Shown: positions 11,510 through 24,503, counted from the first letter of the stretch. The stretch: 64,000 nucleotides of DNA from Ilex aquifolium (GCA_951799425.1 OX637398.1:23198270-23262269), one strand, 5' to 3'. The notes: generated by a model not told the origin, from the sequence alone. Numbers and translations are program-made.

Positions 11510-13844
11510 TGTCACGCCCCAAATTTCATAAAAGCGTGATTAAAACAAATACTTTATTTATTTTTAAAGAAACACATGTCGGTATGTTGTAAAAACATCT
11601 AGAAAAAGTATCTTTTTAGTTTAAATAAATAATTTTTTTTTAGAAAATTTCGGTAGAGTTTCCTTTGAAAATTGGGCTTCCAATCAGCTAGTAAGAGCAT
11701 CCCTGTGAGAGCACAAGATAATTTAAACTAACTAAACATCCACAACATGCCTCCATCAAAAATATAATCCAACTAAATTCGGGATGGCAACTAGAGGCCC
11801 ACGAAGTCCTCCTAAATCCGGATACATCTAATACCAATATATACCACAATTTAGTACACAAAGTCATAACTTTACATTACTATACCCAAAATAATAATCC
11901 CTCTATGGGATGATCAAGTGTACACCATAAATGCCTCAAGAAAACCTTTTCAAACACAATGTTTGAGTGCTAACATTTCTACATAAGTTCTAAAGGTAAA
12001 TACAAAAAGGCTCCAAAATAGATTCTTTCTAGTCCAAGCTCCCACAAGCATTTCATCACCTATGCCCCAGGATGCATGCTAGTCTTTGAAAATATTAGTA
12101 AGGTATGAGCAACCACAGCTCAGTAGGATAATCCTTTTTCCAAGCATTTACAAAGTTTTAAATACCAACATTCCATAAACCATACGAATAAGTAATGAAA
12201 GCTTTCCATAATTAAATACAGGTACAAGATAATAAGTAAAACATTTATAAAAATCTCCCAACACCTCATCATTAGAAATATACAAAGTATAAATTAAATT
12301 TTTATATATTTAAAGTCAAACCATCATAGCAAATATCATGCATGCCTCGCATACGGACAATATCATCAATCACACCAGTTCACGCATGAACCATCTCCGG
12401 GGAAACTTTTGGGTCTTGCACCCTAGGGTCTCATCGCCCTTCTTGCTTTTCAAGGGAAATGTGTAGGGCACAACTTGTGACACCACATAGACTATCACCG
12501 AAAATCACTACCATAACCAATCCCCCTGAGGACTAGTAGTTGTCTTGACAACCCACTCAATAGGCCCCAATCGTCTACTAACCATCTGCCTGTCAATATC
12601 GAGCATACATTTTTCAAAAATCATTATTTTCTATATCCATAAATCCTTTTGAAAACCCATGTCATAACCTTGACATTTTATCAAATATATAGTATACTCA
12701 AATCTCAAAATTTGCATTTTCAAAGCAACACAACCAATTCCAAGAAAATAAGTCATATATATATGTACAAAATCATAACATACTTCAAAACCCCAAATCA
12801 TATGTTTAATCAAATACTCATAACTAAAATCAAACTAGGATTTCAAACCCACAACACTAAAATTATTTTCATTTCCAAGAGAATAAGTCATGTATATTAG
12901 GTACAAGATCATAGCACACTTGAAAACCCCAAAATCATAGGTTTAATCAAATACTCATAACTAAAATCAAACTAGAGTTTCAAACCCACAACACTAAAAT
13001 TATTTTTATGCATGTAGGTTCACACTTCATGGCAAACTCCACAATAAATCAAGGTTTATAACAAGTATTTTACCATCAAACACATAGTAAGCTTTAACTA
13101 AAGAAAATAAATGAGATGCACAATGTAAATGCAAGAAAGAGGAAAACCCCACCTAGAATCAAAATTTCAAGCTTAATCTCTAAGATTCTCAAGCCAAGCC
13201 TAAGCCCTAGAGCCCTTCTTATATCTTATTCTCTCTTTCTCTATCTAGTTCTAAGGTGGGTGGAGGAGTTTTGGGTGAGAGATGTGAGAAAAAATGAGAG
13301 AAATATGCTGAATTTGGGGTTTTAAACCCAGCAATTCTCGTCAGAAACACTGTTCATGTCAAAAAAATGCATTTTGTCTAAAATTACAATTTTGCCCCTA
13401 AAAGTCTCCAATTTGATCTATATGACTACCCTAAGGTTTTTCGACGTTCCGGATTCATTTTTAATGTTATTTTATCCTAAAAAATTTTAGTTTTATGATT
13501 TATCTCAAAACTAAAGTTAATTTACATTCAAAACACTAAAATTACTATTTTATCCATCTGAACCGCTACATGAGCTAAACGTTTATTTCAAGTTTTTCGG
13601 ACCTCCCGGATTCAATGGTAATATTATTTTGACCTAAAAAAATTAATATATTTACTTAGTTACTCTTATCAATCTCAAACACCTCCAAAATTTAAATTTG
13701 ACACAAAAGTCAGTACGTTCGTACTTCAAACTTACGCGACTATTCCTTTAACAACGATTTAAAGTTTCTCTCATCATTTTAATTATTTTAAAAATAATAG
13801 CAAGTTAATATCATTTATATTTATATAACATACGGGATCTCACA
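11510..13844 (-). repeat. Nested solo LTR, TSD GCATC
   Basis: This 2335-bp unit runs on the minus strand from TGTGAGATCCCG to TTTGGGGCGTGACA and is flanked by GCATC at 11505-11509 and 13845-13849. It is an insertion into an insertion. Most of it is AT-rich with no gene. It contains CTAGGTGGGG and TGCTCATACC, which are diverged forms of the two boxes shared by the LTRs here. Confidence 0.92.
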
Positions 13845-14587
13845 GCATCGGTAGTGACGATCCAACCCAAGAATAGTATACTAACCCTCAGCCTCGATAC
13901 CACGTGAGCGAATAGTGGTTTGGTCCTCGCAAGACACCAACCCCACTACGAGTGGTAGAGAACCTTCAAACCCACACGGAATAAGAAACGCATCTACCCA
14001 CTCTACGATACCCGGTTAACGGCCACCCATGTTCATCCAAACATCCACACAAGAGATACAATACCAACCAATTTCTCAAATCACAAGTAAATCAAAAACC
14101 CCCAATTCCATAGGTATTTTTTCAACGGTTTCAAGAAAATATGCAAGAGATCATCAAAAGATATAATTTTATTGTTCCAAATAAAGCACTAGAGTTTTTG
14201 GAATCAAGAACAATGGAATATCAAGAAGAAAATTTCATATTTCTCAAAAACTAGGATTTTGGTATCAATAACAAGAATTTTATGGCTATCAAACCATTAC
14301 TTCACTCAAAACATGGTAAGGTTTGCAAGAACATCAAGAAACAATGGTTTCATAACATATATCTAAGATTTTGTGTCAATATATATATATAAGCCCTAAC
14401 CTCAATGAACAAGAGTGAGAAGAAACTCCTACCTTGCTTCCTTAGTGTTATGTGAAAAACTAGAGATTTTGATCCAATCCAATGTGAGAATCCCTTTCAA
14501 TCTTGTGTTTCACCCCTTCTTTCTTAATCTCCAAGGCTCTCTAGTGGTTAGAATTGATGAAATGGGGCTAAGGGAGGCGTCCTTAGG

Positions 14588-14596
14588 TATTTATAG
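14588..14596 (-). promoter_or_regulatory. TATA box of solo LTR 10686-15274
   Basis: The minus strand reads CTATAAATA about 680 bp inside the LTR 5' end. The palindrome cluster 14649-14760 lies just upstream. Confidence 0.55.
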
Positions 14597-14648
14597 TGTA
14601 AAAATTGGAGAAAAACCCTAGAACTGACCGGGGCCATTTTTAGCGTAG

Positions 14649-14760
14649 CGTCCGAACGATCCTTGGGCATCCGGATGGTTCAAATTCGCTGTTTTTTATG
14701 AAAAATAAAGTTTTTGGATAAGGAGTACCGTTCGGACGGTGCTTGGAGAGTCCGGACGGT
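14649..14760. repeat. TCCGGA/TTCGGAC palindrome cluster
   Basis: Four copies of GTCCGGAC-like sequence (GTCCGAACG, ATCCGGATGG, CCGTTCGGACGG, GTCCGGACGG) occur in about 110 bp, upstream of the TATA box on the minus strand. Confidence 0.75.
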
Positions 14761-15279
14761 GGCAACTTTCTGTCCCAATTTCAGGAGCAGTTCTCACCTA
14801 TTTAGAAGTCGATTCAGGATATTTTTTGTGAAATATACTTTTGTAGCCCTTGAAGTCTAGTTTCCACATATCAAAAATCAGCTCAATCGGAGTTTAGATT
14901 AAAAAGTTATGGCTAAAATACTAAGGTAATATCAAATTCCTTCCTACCCGAATTCTTTCTAAAATGCGATTTTACTCTGAAATACTTTCTAACTTCTAAT
15001 ACACATCATATTACTTCTCCTAAGGTTTCTCAACCTTCCGAATTCAATGGAAACCTTATTTTAACCAAAAAATATGTAGAAACCTACCTAACCATCTTTC
15101 TCAAGTTTAGACACCTCCGAAACTTAGTTTGACCCGAAAGTCAATTCGTCGGAAACTCAAACTTCATGATCACTCTTTTAACAATGATTCAAGGTTTCTA
15201 CCATCATTTTATTCATCTTAGAAGAACTCTTAAGATAATATTATTCTTATTTAATTTTAATACGGGGTCTCACAATCTC

Positions 15280-16693
15280 ACCTCCTATTCAGCGAGTGCG
15301 TTTTACGCTCCATCTCGCATTTTCTTGAACGAGTGTGTTTTATGCTCCATCTCATTCTCAACATGTGTTTATGAGTGAGTGCGTTTTACGCTCCATCTCT
15401 ACTCACCACATGCCCCTTTCTTGTTTCTTGTCTTCCTATTCTTTTTTCTAACTCATGAAGGATCAAATCAAAATGATTTTCCAAAAACTCTTTTTTTTTT
15501 ATACTAACCCATCATAACCAATATTTCCCCCAAACTTATATGAATGTCTAAACTTTGCTTTGAATGATGCTTAAATAAATTTTCTTGAGTTTCACTGATA
15601 TCTCCCACAAGCACTTAGCCAAATAAATTCTCTAAATAATAAATAACCAAACAGATGGATATGTGCCCATGAATGAAAGGATCACAAACAGTGTAAAATC
15701 AACTAGTATGTCAAACTTCAAACTCAACATGTTCATCAATTTCCCTTGAATTAACAATTAATCACATTCATCATTGGCCATAATCAAATTCACTCAACCC
15801 ATTGCTCAAGTTGTACTAAAACATGCTTTCTAAGTGCAAAACATACTATCTAAATGCATACCTAATAATGAAAATAAGAATACACCCCCAAACTTTAACT
15901 AAGCATTGTCCTTAATGTATAAAGTAGGAAAAATTAAGACAGAGGACTTCCTTGAGACGTCGCTAGTTGGCATCATCGTCAGCGTCCTCGTCGTCCGCTG
16001 AGTTGGGAGTGTATTCGAGAAACATAGGTGGACTAGGAAACTCACGTTGCAAAGCTTAATCTTTACCCATGGAGAATGGAGAAATCATTGGTTCTAGTTG
16101 ATACTCATTGATGCACATAAGAGGTAAGATTGTTATATAAAAGAGGTTGAGAGAATCAAGACGATTGAATGGAATTTTGGGTGAATAAGAGTTGGGGTGT
16201 ATGTATTTTTAGAGGTTTGAAATTTTTGGGAGTGGTAGGAGTTGATTTGGTGAGCTTCTTGTCCATGAATGTAGAGCTGAACTAATTTATGTTGCTGATT
16301 TTTTTCGGATACAAGGGCAGCTGCGCTAGGACAAGGGCTGCTGCGCTGTGGAGGCCAAGAGGAAGCGCCTAGGCACTGGTTTGTAGTGCTGAGGCACTGA
16401 AATTCTGTTGTGGAGTGCTGTCCAAACAGAAACTCAGCACTGGGGTGCTGGTTTTGAGCGCTTGGGCGCTGGGCTTCTGGTCTTGGCTTCGATCTTCGGT
16501 ACCTGCAGGCACTTGACACAATAATTAAAATGCAATAACTTTCTAATATCATGATTACTACTAAAATAAATAATAATAAAAACAAAAAAAAAACTAAATT
16601 GACATAAACATAAAATTAAAATTAAAAGCTAAACTTTGGGTTGCCTCCCAAATAACGCTTGTTTTATAGTCATCAGCCTAATTACTCCTTGTT
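15280..16693 (-). other. Athila region between pol and PPT
   Basis: This is the Athila interior on the far side of the solo-LTR insertion. It contains several copies of GCGTTTTACGCTCCATCTC (15290-15402), two more PPT-like CCCCCAAACTT tracts (15527 and 15885), a short acidic minus-strand frame ending in DDEDADDDAN near 15970 and a 150-aa minus-strand frame (16133-16585) rich in Q, S and P with AGCGC-type repeats. In Athila this region may hold an env-like frame; none is recognisable here. Confidence 0.65.
15287..15402. repeat. Short tandem repeats in the Athila 3' region
   Basis: Three copies of a unit ending TTTTACGCTCCATCTC or TTTTATGCTCCATCTC are spaced 40-50 bp apart, with a fourth at 10670-10685 across the solo-LTR insertion. 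Confidence 0.8.
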
Positions 16694-17054
16694 TCATCCC
16701 GGGTCGGCAAGGTTAATTGAGGTCTTCTGGCGATCAATATCGTTGCCCCAATAGTGCTTAAGTCTCTGCTCGTTCATCTTGAAAGTTATCTTCGAATTGC
16801 CTTCCTCAACTTCAACCGCTCCATGCGGGAACACCTTAGTAATAATAAATGGCCCTGACCACCTTGATTTGAGTTTTCCCTGGACGAGCTTTAACCGCGA
16901 ATTGAAAAGGAGTACAGCTTGACCCGGCTCAAACTTCTTCTTAATGATCTTCTTATCATGCCACCTTTTTACCTTCTCTTTATATAGCTTGGTTTTCTTA
17001 AGGGGATCTGAAATACAACTTCCTACGAATATCTCATTCACTGCATCTTCCACC
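16694..17054 (-). pseudogene. Athila pol remnant with integrase C-terminus
   Basis: The minus-strand frame contains KLYKEKVKRWHDKKI, VLLFNSRLKLVQGKLKSRWSG and PFIITKVFPHGAVEVEE, the signature of the Athila integrase C-terminal domain, which binds DNA. The element is broken: RT, RNase H and the integrase core are not found anywhere in this Athila unit, so it could not have copied itself. Element B is inserted next to this fragment. Confidence 0.88.
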
Positions 17055-17059
17055 AAATC

Positions 17060-19434
17060 TGTGACGCCCCATTTTCCGGGGGTCCTATATTAACCGTTGA
17101 CAACCCGTCAACCCGCAGAAATACCCGTGGATGTCGCTTAACCCGATACCGCGGCACCACATTCCCTTTACCGGGATAAAAAAATACAAGTCCAATTTCT
17201 TTCGGTTGGTTGACCTATCCGAGATCCAATGTACCACCATTGGTATCCCCTTATTATCCATTTGTAACATTAGAAGGGAGGAAAACATAGCCCAAAGACT
17301 TGGCAAAAGAAATAAAATAGAAAAAAAATTCTGAGTTTTGGAGAGCGTACCGGTACGCGTACCAGTACGCTACGCCTTCTGGACCTTACCGTACCGGTAC
17401 GCCTGGCCCAGAATTGCCCTTTTTACCTATTTTTCATTTCCAAGCCATTCCAAACCTCCCAAAACTCATCCAACACATGTTTAATGAGATTTTCCATATA
17501 ATACATAACTTATACAAGTTCCATTACAATCAATTCCATAATTTACACATCAAAATGGAATTTATACAAAAGTTTTACAAAAACTCGAACTAAGGCCACA
17601 AGCCGGCCCCCTTCATGCTTGATGCTCTCCGAGTGAGCCATCCGCCGGTGCAAAACCCACACCTGAAATGTTTCCCGTATAGGGTGAGCCAACGCCCAGT
17701 AGAGTAAATCCTACAAGGGCTACTCTCCTCCTAGATGCTCATGCTCATGCAACATTCATTTGCAAACAATCATTTCTCACAAGGACATGCATCCTAAGTT
17801 GGAATGCAATACTACCATGCCATGAAATGAGATGTCACTCCCTCATGCATTTCAACCCGAGTCCTCACCGACTCCTACAACACGATGCAATGCCAAAGTG
17901 TTTCATTTCATCATTTATGTTTCATCAAATGACATTTTCAAAACTAGGGTCATTCTTGGGATCGGCCTTTTTCATGGGCTAATACCAATGGTCTTCCACA
18001 CCCGTACACTTTATGGGCTCTTATACCAATGGAGTGCACCCCCCAAATCACCGGGTCTTTCACCCGAGAGGTCGTCATGCCTCTTCTTGCTCATCCCGAC
18101 CCAATTTATCATGCAATCAAGCGGCTTAGCTAGGTCTTCGACCCAACTTTTCCCAAGCCATACCGTCAATCACCAAGTGTGGTGTTGACATCAACCATAC
18201 ACACACCCATGTAATGAGATGCTTCCATGCACATGCAATGCTATGTCCCATTGCATACCACATGATGTTCCACATGTCAAGAACAACTCATGCACAATTT
18301 CAACATGTCCATGGTAAATTTATATCCTAAGCATATAAATACCATATTCATTTCAATGTTAATATATCAACAAGCACATTTAATTACAAATCATATCATA
18401 TGCATATGATTCCACAAGTTAAACTTAAGCATGTTATTTCAATTCAATTAAAACAACTACTTCCATTCAAACAAGGCATTTAATCAAACACCTTCTAGGC
18501 ACAATTTATAAATCTCATAATCATGCCTCAAATTTCCCCAAGTTACATAATAATTCACATGTAACTTCATACACCAAAGTTAAGCTAGAAATTAGATTTA
18601 AACCATCTCTATGCTCACTTTTCCATTTCTATGACCATAAACCTATATATAAAGGTCTATCCTAGGCATAGCATATCAAAACTTTAGACTACTACATCTA
18701 AGGAAAGACTACACCAAAGTAGGGAGAACCCTACCTCTTGAAGCGTAATCACCCGAAGGAAGCTTCAAGAACACTTTTCTAGCCCAAGACTAGATTTCCC
18801 CCAAATCTCCTCTTTTGGATCTTGGGTGAAATCTCCCGTTCTTGGTGTGGTTGCGTAGCCCTCGTCGAGAGGATCGACTTTGACTCTTGGTTCGACGGAT
18901 TCCAAGCGACGGAAGTCTGGGAAATCGCCGGAGAAAGCTTGAAGATCAAGGTTTTCTCTCTTTTCTCTCCCTCTTTCTCCACACGTTGAAGACCAGCACA
19001 ATGGCAGAATTTTTCTGCCTAAAATGCAGATATTTGCCTCTATTTATAGTTCTAATACTCGACCCATGTCTCGCCACGTGTCCTTCGCTTAATCGGGTCC
19101 GATTTCGTCCCGAAACGATTCGTTTGATCCCAGTTTAAGTTCAAATTAATTTTATTTGAACTTTAACTTAATTTTAAGTAAATTTCATAAAATTTATTTA
19201 TGGGGACGTTCGTAAGGTAAATCGCCACGCAGTCGCCTCGAACGACGTGCAAAATCCGACTACTTCGGAATTCGACGAAATTTGACAAGGTGACTAAATT
19301 TCGCGATACGAATTCAACAGCGAACTCCGTTTCCTCATCCGAGGTCTAGAACATGAGTATTTTAAATACGCATTATAGTGGCAAATTATTATTTTGCCCT
19401 TTTTGGAAAAAGTTCAAATTTCTCGGGTTTTACA
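17060..19434 (-). repeat. 3' LTR of element B
   Basis: It is 2375 bp and runs on the minus strand from TGTAAAACCCGAG to GGGGCGTCACA. A TATA box reads CTATAAATAG on the minus strand at 19040-19049. The palindrome array at 17346-17402 has fewer units than in the partner LTR. Confidence 0.95.
17346..17402. repeat. GTACCGGTAC array, short allele
   Basis: There are three palindrome copies within 57 bp (GTACCGGTACGC type). The partner LTR of the same element has a longer array at 24790-24890. Confidence 0.88.
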
Positions 19435-19451
19435 TTCTTTCCCCCTTAAAA
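19435..19451 (-). other. Polypurine tract of element B
   Basis: The minus strand reads TTTTAAGGGGGAAAGAA, directly next to the 3' LTR. It is the same tract as in E and F. Confidence 0.88.
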
Positions 19452-19526
19452 GAATTTCGTCCCCGAAATTCACATACACATACATGCAGTCTCATGCACT
19501 TGCTACATTCATGTAGTAGTAAATGA

Positions 19527-22500
19527 CTATAAAAACGTACATCTATCCTCAAACAGGAAAGGATAATTGGCACGTACAGTGTCCTCGCGCTCCCATGTCG
19601 CCTCTTCCACTCCCCGGTGCTGCCACAGCACCTTCACTAGCCTCACGGTCTTGCCTCGCAAAACCTGATCCCGGCTATCCATGATATGCACCGGTCCCTC
19701 CTCGAAGGTCCCATCCGCATCAACAACAAGCTCGCCCCAATCCACCACATGTGTCGGATCTGGAGTATACTTCCGGAGCATAGAGACATGAAACACCGCG
19801 TGAACACCCGATAAATTTGGCGGTAACGCCAACCGATAAGCAACTGTACCCACCCTCTCGAGTACCTCGAAGGGCCCGATGTATCTCGGCGACAGTTTCC
19901 CCCGCTTACCAAACCGGACCACTCCTCTTTTAGGCATAACCTTCAAAAAGACATGATCTCTCACCTCAAACTCTAGAGGTCGCCGTCGTCTATCGGCGTA
20001 GCTCTTCTGCCGGCTCTGAGCCGTGAGAAGACGCTTCCGTATCAAACCCACCTTCTCCGAGGTGTCTTTTACCAAATCTGGACCCGTAGAAGACCTCTCT
20101 CCTACCTCCGTCCAACAAACCGGAGATCGACATGGCCTCCCATATAGTGCCTCATAGGGTGCCATCTGTATGCTCGCCTGATAACTATTGTTATAGGCGA
20201 ACTCCACCAAGGGTAAGTGATCTTCCCAGCTACCCTTGAGATCTAGGACACATGCCCGCAGCATGTCCTCTAAGGTCTGGATGGTCCTCTCAGACTGACC
20301 ATCCGTCTGGGGATGAAAAGCAGTGCTCATCATCAACTGTGTCCCCATGGCTCGTTGGAAACTCTCCCAAAAATGAGCCGTAAACCTGGGATCTCGATCC
20401 GATACTATAGACACGGGTACCCCATGCAACCGGACAATCTCCCGTATATATAACCTGCAGAATTCCTCCAGTGTGAAGGTCATCCGCACAGCCAAAAAGT
20501 GTGCCGACTTCGTAAGCCGGTCCACTACCACCCATACCGCGTCATGTCCCCGCGATGTCCGTGGCAAGTGAGTCACAAAATCCATCGTGATATGTTCCCA
20601 CTTCCACTCAGCTACCTCCAATGGCTGGAGTAACCCTGCTGGTCTCTGGTGTTCAGCCTTTACTTGCTGACACGTGAGACATCTACTAACAAATTCGCCA
20701 ACCTGTCGCTTCATCCCATTCCAATAATACTGGCGACGAAGATCATGATACATCTTCGTGCCCCCTGGATGAACCGCAAAACGAGAGCAATGAAACTCCC
20801 TAAGGATCTCCTTTCTCAGATCCGCCAACTGAGGAACCACAACCCTTCCTCGATACCGAAGACTACCATCCGAGTGAATGGTCCAGCCCTCGTCACCTGT
20901 ACCAGCCTGTACACGGTCCCGGATGGACAATAGCTCCGTGTCCTGACTCTGGGACTCAACAACCCTGCTCAGTAGGGAAGGCGTAGCCACCAAACTTCCC
21001 AAAGTACCCTGAGTCTGTCCCGTGTAACATAGTCCAAACTGTCCCACAGTCTCGAGCATCAGCCACTCTCGGGAAGCCACACTAGCCAAGACTCCCCGTG
21101 ACTTCCGGCTGAGTGCGTCAGCTACCACATTTGCCTTACCGGGATGGTAATGCAAGGTGAAGTCATAGTCCTCCAAAAACTCCATCCACCTACGTTGCCT
21201 CATATTGAGGTCCCGCTGTGTAAAGATGTACTTCAGACTTTTATGGTCTGAAAACACCTCAAACTGCTCACCGTATAAGTAGTGGCGCCAAGCCTTCAAG
21301 GCAAAGACAATGGCTGCCAACTCCATGTCATGTGTAGGGTAACTCTGCTCGTGGTTCTTTAACTGCCGAGAACAATAAGCTACCACTCTCCCGGACTGCA
21401 TCAAGACGCATCCAAGTCCGTCCTTAGAGGCATCACAATACACTGTGTGCCTCTGTCCCCTTTCTGGGACTATCAGTATAGGAGCTGAAGTAAGCCTCCT
21501 TTTCAACTCTTGGAATGCCTTCTCGCAAGAATCATTCCACTCAAACCTAACCTCTTTCCGGGTCAACCTAGTCATAGGTGAAGCTAGTCGGGAGAAGTCC
21601 TCAATGAACCTCCTGTAATACCCCGCCAATCCCAAGAAACTACGTATCTCGAAGACTGACTTCGGCCTCTCCCAATTCATGACTGACTCAACCTTCTCCG
21701 GGTCTACGGATACACCCGAAGCCGACACCACATGTCCCAAAAATTTCACCTCAGTAAGCCAAAATTCACACTTGCTGAACTTGGCATACAATTGGTGGTC
21801 TCTCAAGATCTGAAGAACGAACCTCAAGTGACCCTCATGCTCCTCCTCAGACTTGGAGTAGATCAAGATGTCGTCAACAAAGACTACAACAAATTGATCA
21901 AGGTAGGGTTGAAACACCCTATGCATGAGATCCATGAATGCCGCTGGAGCGTTCGTCAATCCGAAAGGCATGACAGTGAACTCGAAATGCCCATATCGCG
22001 TTCGAAACGCCGTCTTAGGGATATCTGTCTCCCTAACTCTCAACTGATGGTAACCGGTGCGGAGATCTATCTTGGAGTAGACCCGCGCCCCTCTCAGCTG
22101 ATCAAACAAGTCATCAATCATCGGCAAAGGGTACCTATTCTTGATAGTAACCCTATTCAACTGCCGGTAGTCTATACAAAGTCGAAGGGTTTTGTCCTTC
22201 TTCTTTGCAAATAACACCGGAGCGCCCCAAGGTGAGGTACTCGGCCTAATGAAACCCCGGTCCAACAATTCCTGCAATTGGACCTTGAGTTCTTGCAATT
22301 CAGCAGGCGCCATCCTATGTGGAGTCATAGAAATGGGCGATGTACCAGGATGCAACTCTATAGTGAAATCTACATCCCTATGTGGAGGTAATCCCGGTAG
22401 TTCATCCGGAAAAATATCCTCATAATCACACACAACCCGAGGTAGACCAAACTCCTGTCTCGCCTCGTCCTCCAGGGTAAGGCTTGCTAGCCAACCCATC

Positions 22501-23033
22501 AACTGTCCGTGCCATCTAGAATCGTACACGGCTTGAGGAAAAGCATCGTGCTTATCCCTTTGAAACATGAAACAAACCCCATCCGGCGTGTAAGCAGTAA
22601 CCCGCTTCCGGTCACAATCAATGATGACTCGGTGTGCCGCCAACCAATCCATTCCCAGGATTACATCGAACTCCGACATGTCCATGACCCGAAGGTCCAC
22701 GGTGAGTAGAATCCCTGAGATTTCCAGCTCACAACCCTGACATATCTGATCAACTCTCACCCTAGCTCCCAGGGGAGAACTCACATGCAATGGTTCTTCT
22801 AAGGTCTCAACCCCTAAACCCAAGTCTTTCACACAAGATGCAGAAATAAAAGAATGAGATGCACCAGAATCAAACAGTACTCTTGCCCATAACCGAGAGA
22901 GTAGAAATGTACCCTGTATCACCGACTGATCTGCCGGCTCAGTCTGTGGCATAATGGCGTAGACACGCCCCTGGGTCCCTGAAGTCCCGGCCTGTGAACC
23001 CTGGCCTCGTCCTCTACCCATGCCCTGGCCCAT
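19527..23033 (-). CDS. Pol of element B: protease, RT, RNase H, integrase, chromodomain
   Basis: This 1168-residue frame has all Tekay pol domains in order. Retropepsin has D55-S-G-A. RT (about 230-420) has D323 in [10 protein letters not shown] and the FVDD box at 385-388. RNase H has D534, E572 and D596. The integrase zinc region has [11 protein letters not shown] followed by CLTC at 785-788, and its catalytic triad is D818, D879 and E915 (35 residues between the last two). The C-terminal 60 residues ([21 protein letters not shown]) resemble a group II chromodomain, which in chromoviruses guides integration to heterochromatin. Residue numbers count from the first Met of this frame, which is not necessarily the true protein start. 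It is the most complete pol in the window and is closely related to that of E. Confidence 0.95.
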   Translation of the reverse strand: MGQGMGRGRGQGSQAGTSGTQGRVYAIMPQTEPADQSVIQGTFLLSRLWARVLFDSGASHSFISASCVKDLGLGVETLEEPLHVSSPLGARVRVDQICQGCELEISGILLTVDLRVMDMSEFDVILGMDWLAAHRVIIDCDRKRVTAYTPDGVCFMFQRDKHDAFPQAVYDSRWHGQLMGWLASLTLEDEARQEFGLPRVVCDYEDIFPDELPGLPPHRDVDFTIELHPGTSPISMTPHRMAPAELQELKVQLQELLDRGFIRPSTSPWGAPVLFAKKKDKTLRLCIDYRQLNRVTIKNRYPLPMIDDLFDQLRGARVYSKIDLRTGYHQLRVRETDIPKTAFRTRYGHFEFTVMPFGLTNAPAAFMDLMHRVFQPYLDQFVVVFVDDILIYSKSEEEHEGHLRFVLQILRDHQLYAKFSKCEFWLTEVKFLGHVVSASGVSVDPEKVESVMNWERPKSVFEIRSFLGLAGYYRRFIEDFSRLASPMTRLTRKEVRFEWNDSCEKAFQELKRRLTSAPILIVPERGQRHTVYCDASKDGLGCVLMQSGRVVAYCSRQLKNHEQSYPTHDMELAAIVFALKAWRHYLYGEQFEVFSDHKSLKYIFTQRDLNMRQRRWMEFLEDYDFTLHYHPGKANVVADALSRKSRGVLASVASREWLMLETVGQFGLCYTGQTQGTLGSLVATPSLLSRVVESQSQDTELLSIRDRVQAGTGDEGWTIHSDGSLRYRGRVVVPQLADLRKEILREFHCSRFAVHPGGTKMYHDLRRQYYWNGMKRQVGEFVSRCLTCQQVKAEHQRPAGLLQPLEVAEWKWEHITMDFVTHLPRTSRGHDAVWVVVDRLTKSAHFLAVRMTFTLEEFCRLYIREIVRLHGVPVSIVSDRDPRFTAHFWESFQRAMGTQLMMSTAFHPQTDGQSERTIQTLEDMLRACVLDLKGSWEDHLPLVEFAYNNSYQASIQMAPYEALYGRPCRSPVCWTEVGERSSTGPDLVKDTSEKVGLIRKRLLTAQSRQKSYADRRRRPLEFEVRDHVFLKVMPKRGVVRFGKRGKLSPRYIGPFEVLERVGTVAYRLALPPNLSGVHAVFHVSMLRKYTPDPTHVVDWGELVVDADGTFEEGPVHIMDSRDQVLRGKTVRLVKVLWQHRGVEEATWEREDTVRANYPFLFEDRCTFL

Positions 23034-24149
23034 CTAGCCTGCTTGCGGAGTTCCCGCTCGAAAAGTAGTAGGCGCTGGTGCAGCACCCTGTGACTGGTAC
23101 TGGCTCCTTTGACCCATGGTGGGGTAAGGAGGAACAAACTGTGTCTGCGGCTGTCCCACAGAAGACTGGGATTGGGATGTCCCATAGCTCTGGGATCCCT
23201 GCCGTTGAGGACACTCCTTCTTTATGTGACCCGGCTGGTGGCAAAAATAGCAAGTCTTCTGGCCCGTCTGGAAGGCGGTCCTGAAGTTTCCCCCGTCTTG
23301 GGAGAATCTACCCTGGCCTTGGCCTTGATAGTCACGGCTCTGCCCTTGAGATCCTTGCGGAACTGAAGTCCTTTGCTTCTTTCCCGCACCAGAAGAAAAG
23401 GATTGACCCTCCTTCTTTTTGTCCTTAACACCCGCTTCCCGGATGTTACGCGCGTCCTCCACCTCTCTCTCGATAGCCATTGCAGTCTTGACCATCGAAT
23501 CGAGGTCTTCCAGGAGAAGTCCCACAATCTTGCCTCGAATGGACAACTTCAAGCCATCCTCAAACTTACGTACTTTGGCCATGTCAGTGGCCACATAATC
23601 GTCAGCGAAACGGGCTAATTCAGTGAACTTAGCCACATATTCCATCACCGTCATCGTTCCCTGTCTCAAGTCTAAGAACTCACGGGCCTTTGCATGTCGA
23701 GCAGTTGCCGGAAAATACTTTCCCATAAAAAGATCTCGGAACTCTGCCCAAGTCATGGCCTCCAAATTTCTGGAGTCCTTCACCCAATCCCACCATAGCT
23801 GGGACTCTCCCTCCAGCTGAAAAGTTGCCAAAGTTATCTTGGTGGCATCGGAAGTGATCTCCATAGCCCTCAAGATCTTCTCCACTTGCCGAATCCAACG
23901 ATCGGCTACCATTGGATCCGCCCCTCCCAGAAAAACCGGAGGATGATGGGCTTTGAACTTCTGGAGGTTACTCGAGCCTCCTTGTCCCATATTTGCACCC
24001 GTCTGTGCAATGGTAACGGCTGTAGCACTAGCCTGTGCAATAGTCGCCGCCGCCTCACCAATAGCCTCTGCAAAGGCTTGGTGGTCAAAGGCCGGAGGTG
24101 GTTGGTTATTCCACCTACCGCCTCGGCGTCCACGCCCTCTATATGCCAT
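23034..24149 (-). CDS. Gag of element B
   Basis: The frame codes for 371 residues. It begins MAYRGRGRRGGRWNNQ, then has an alanine-rich segment, the retrotransposon gag domain ([36 protein letters not shown]) and a basic linker. A single CCHC knuckle, [14 protein letters not shown], is followed by a Q/S-rich tail. Gag forms the particle and binds the RNA genome. It abuts pol on the same strand, and in this lineage both parts derive from one polyprotein. Confidence 0.93.
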   Translation of the reverse strand: MAYRGRGRRGGRWNNQPPPAFDHQAFAEAIGEAAATIAQASATAVTIAQTGANMGQGGSSNLQKFKAHHPPVFLGGADPMVADRWIRQVEKILRAMEITSDATKITLATFQLEGESQLWWDWVKDSRNLEAMTWAEFRDLFMGKYFPATARHAKAREFLDLRQGTMTVMEYVAKFTELARFADDYVATDMAKVRKFEDGLKLSIRGKIVGLLLEDLDSMVKTAMAIEREVEDARNIREAGVKDKKKEGQSFSSGAGKKQRTSVPQGSQGQSRDYQGQGQGRFSQDGGNFRTAFQTGQKTCYFCHQPGHIKKECPQRQGSQSYGTSQSQSSVGQPQTQFVPPYPTMGQRSQYQSQGAAPAPTTFRAGTPQAG

Positions 24150-24503
24150 CTACATAAGTCAAATAGCAATATAGTTTTACAAGGCATCCCAAAAATAGGA
24201 ATCAACACTCAGACATAAAGAGTTTCCGAATCGTCTCACTAGGGGAGCATATTCCTCTCCTTAGTAGACATTTATACCATGAACCCTCCCGTTCATTTGT
24301 TTTCCCACTCCCAAGGTTATGTTTCCTAACCCTAGTGTGCTCATTTCCATATACATTCTACAATATATATTATTCACATAGCACATAGCACATAACATGT
24401 AGCATTTAAACACATAAGATGAAATGCACAATGCATGCAATGGTCTAGACCCAATACCCATCAAGCCCTAAGTAATTCGTATACATAGGCTCTGATACCA
24501 AGT
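24150..24503 (-). other. Leader and tRNA-Met PBS of element B
   Basis: The PBS at 24489-24500 reads TGGTATCAGAGC on the minus strand, three bases from the LTR end. The leader resembles those of A, E and F. Nothing else is seen in it. Confidence 0.88.

Larger units (their letters stand above)
10686..15274 (-). repeat. Solo LTR of a Tekay-like family, TSD ATCTC, carrying a nested solo LTR
   Basis: On the minus strand it runs from TGTGAGACCCCG to GGGACATTACA, flanked by ATCTC at 10681-10685 and 15275-15279. Without its insertion (11510-13844) it is about 2.25 kb. It has a TATA box (14588-14596), a palindrome cluster upstream of that and the shared LTR boxes GGTAGGAG and CTCACCTC...TTTTTCAG. The 71-aa frame at 10966-11181 lies across the acceptor-like box and is not a recognised gene. 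A CA repeat lies at 11438-11459. Confidence 0.9.

Noticed and set aside
16133-16585. Env-like protein in the Athila 3' region
   Set aside because: The frame has a hydrophobic start but is otherwise low-complexity Q/S/P sequence made of AGCGC repeats, with no recognisable domain.
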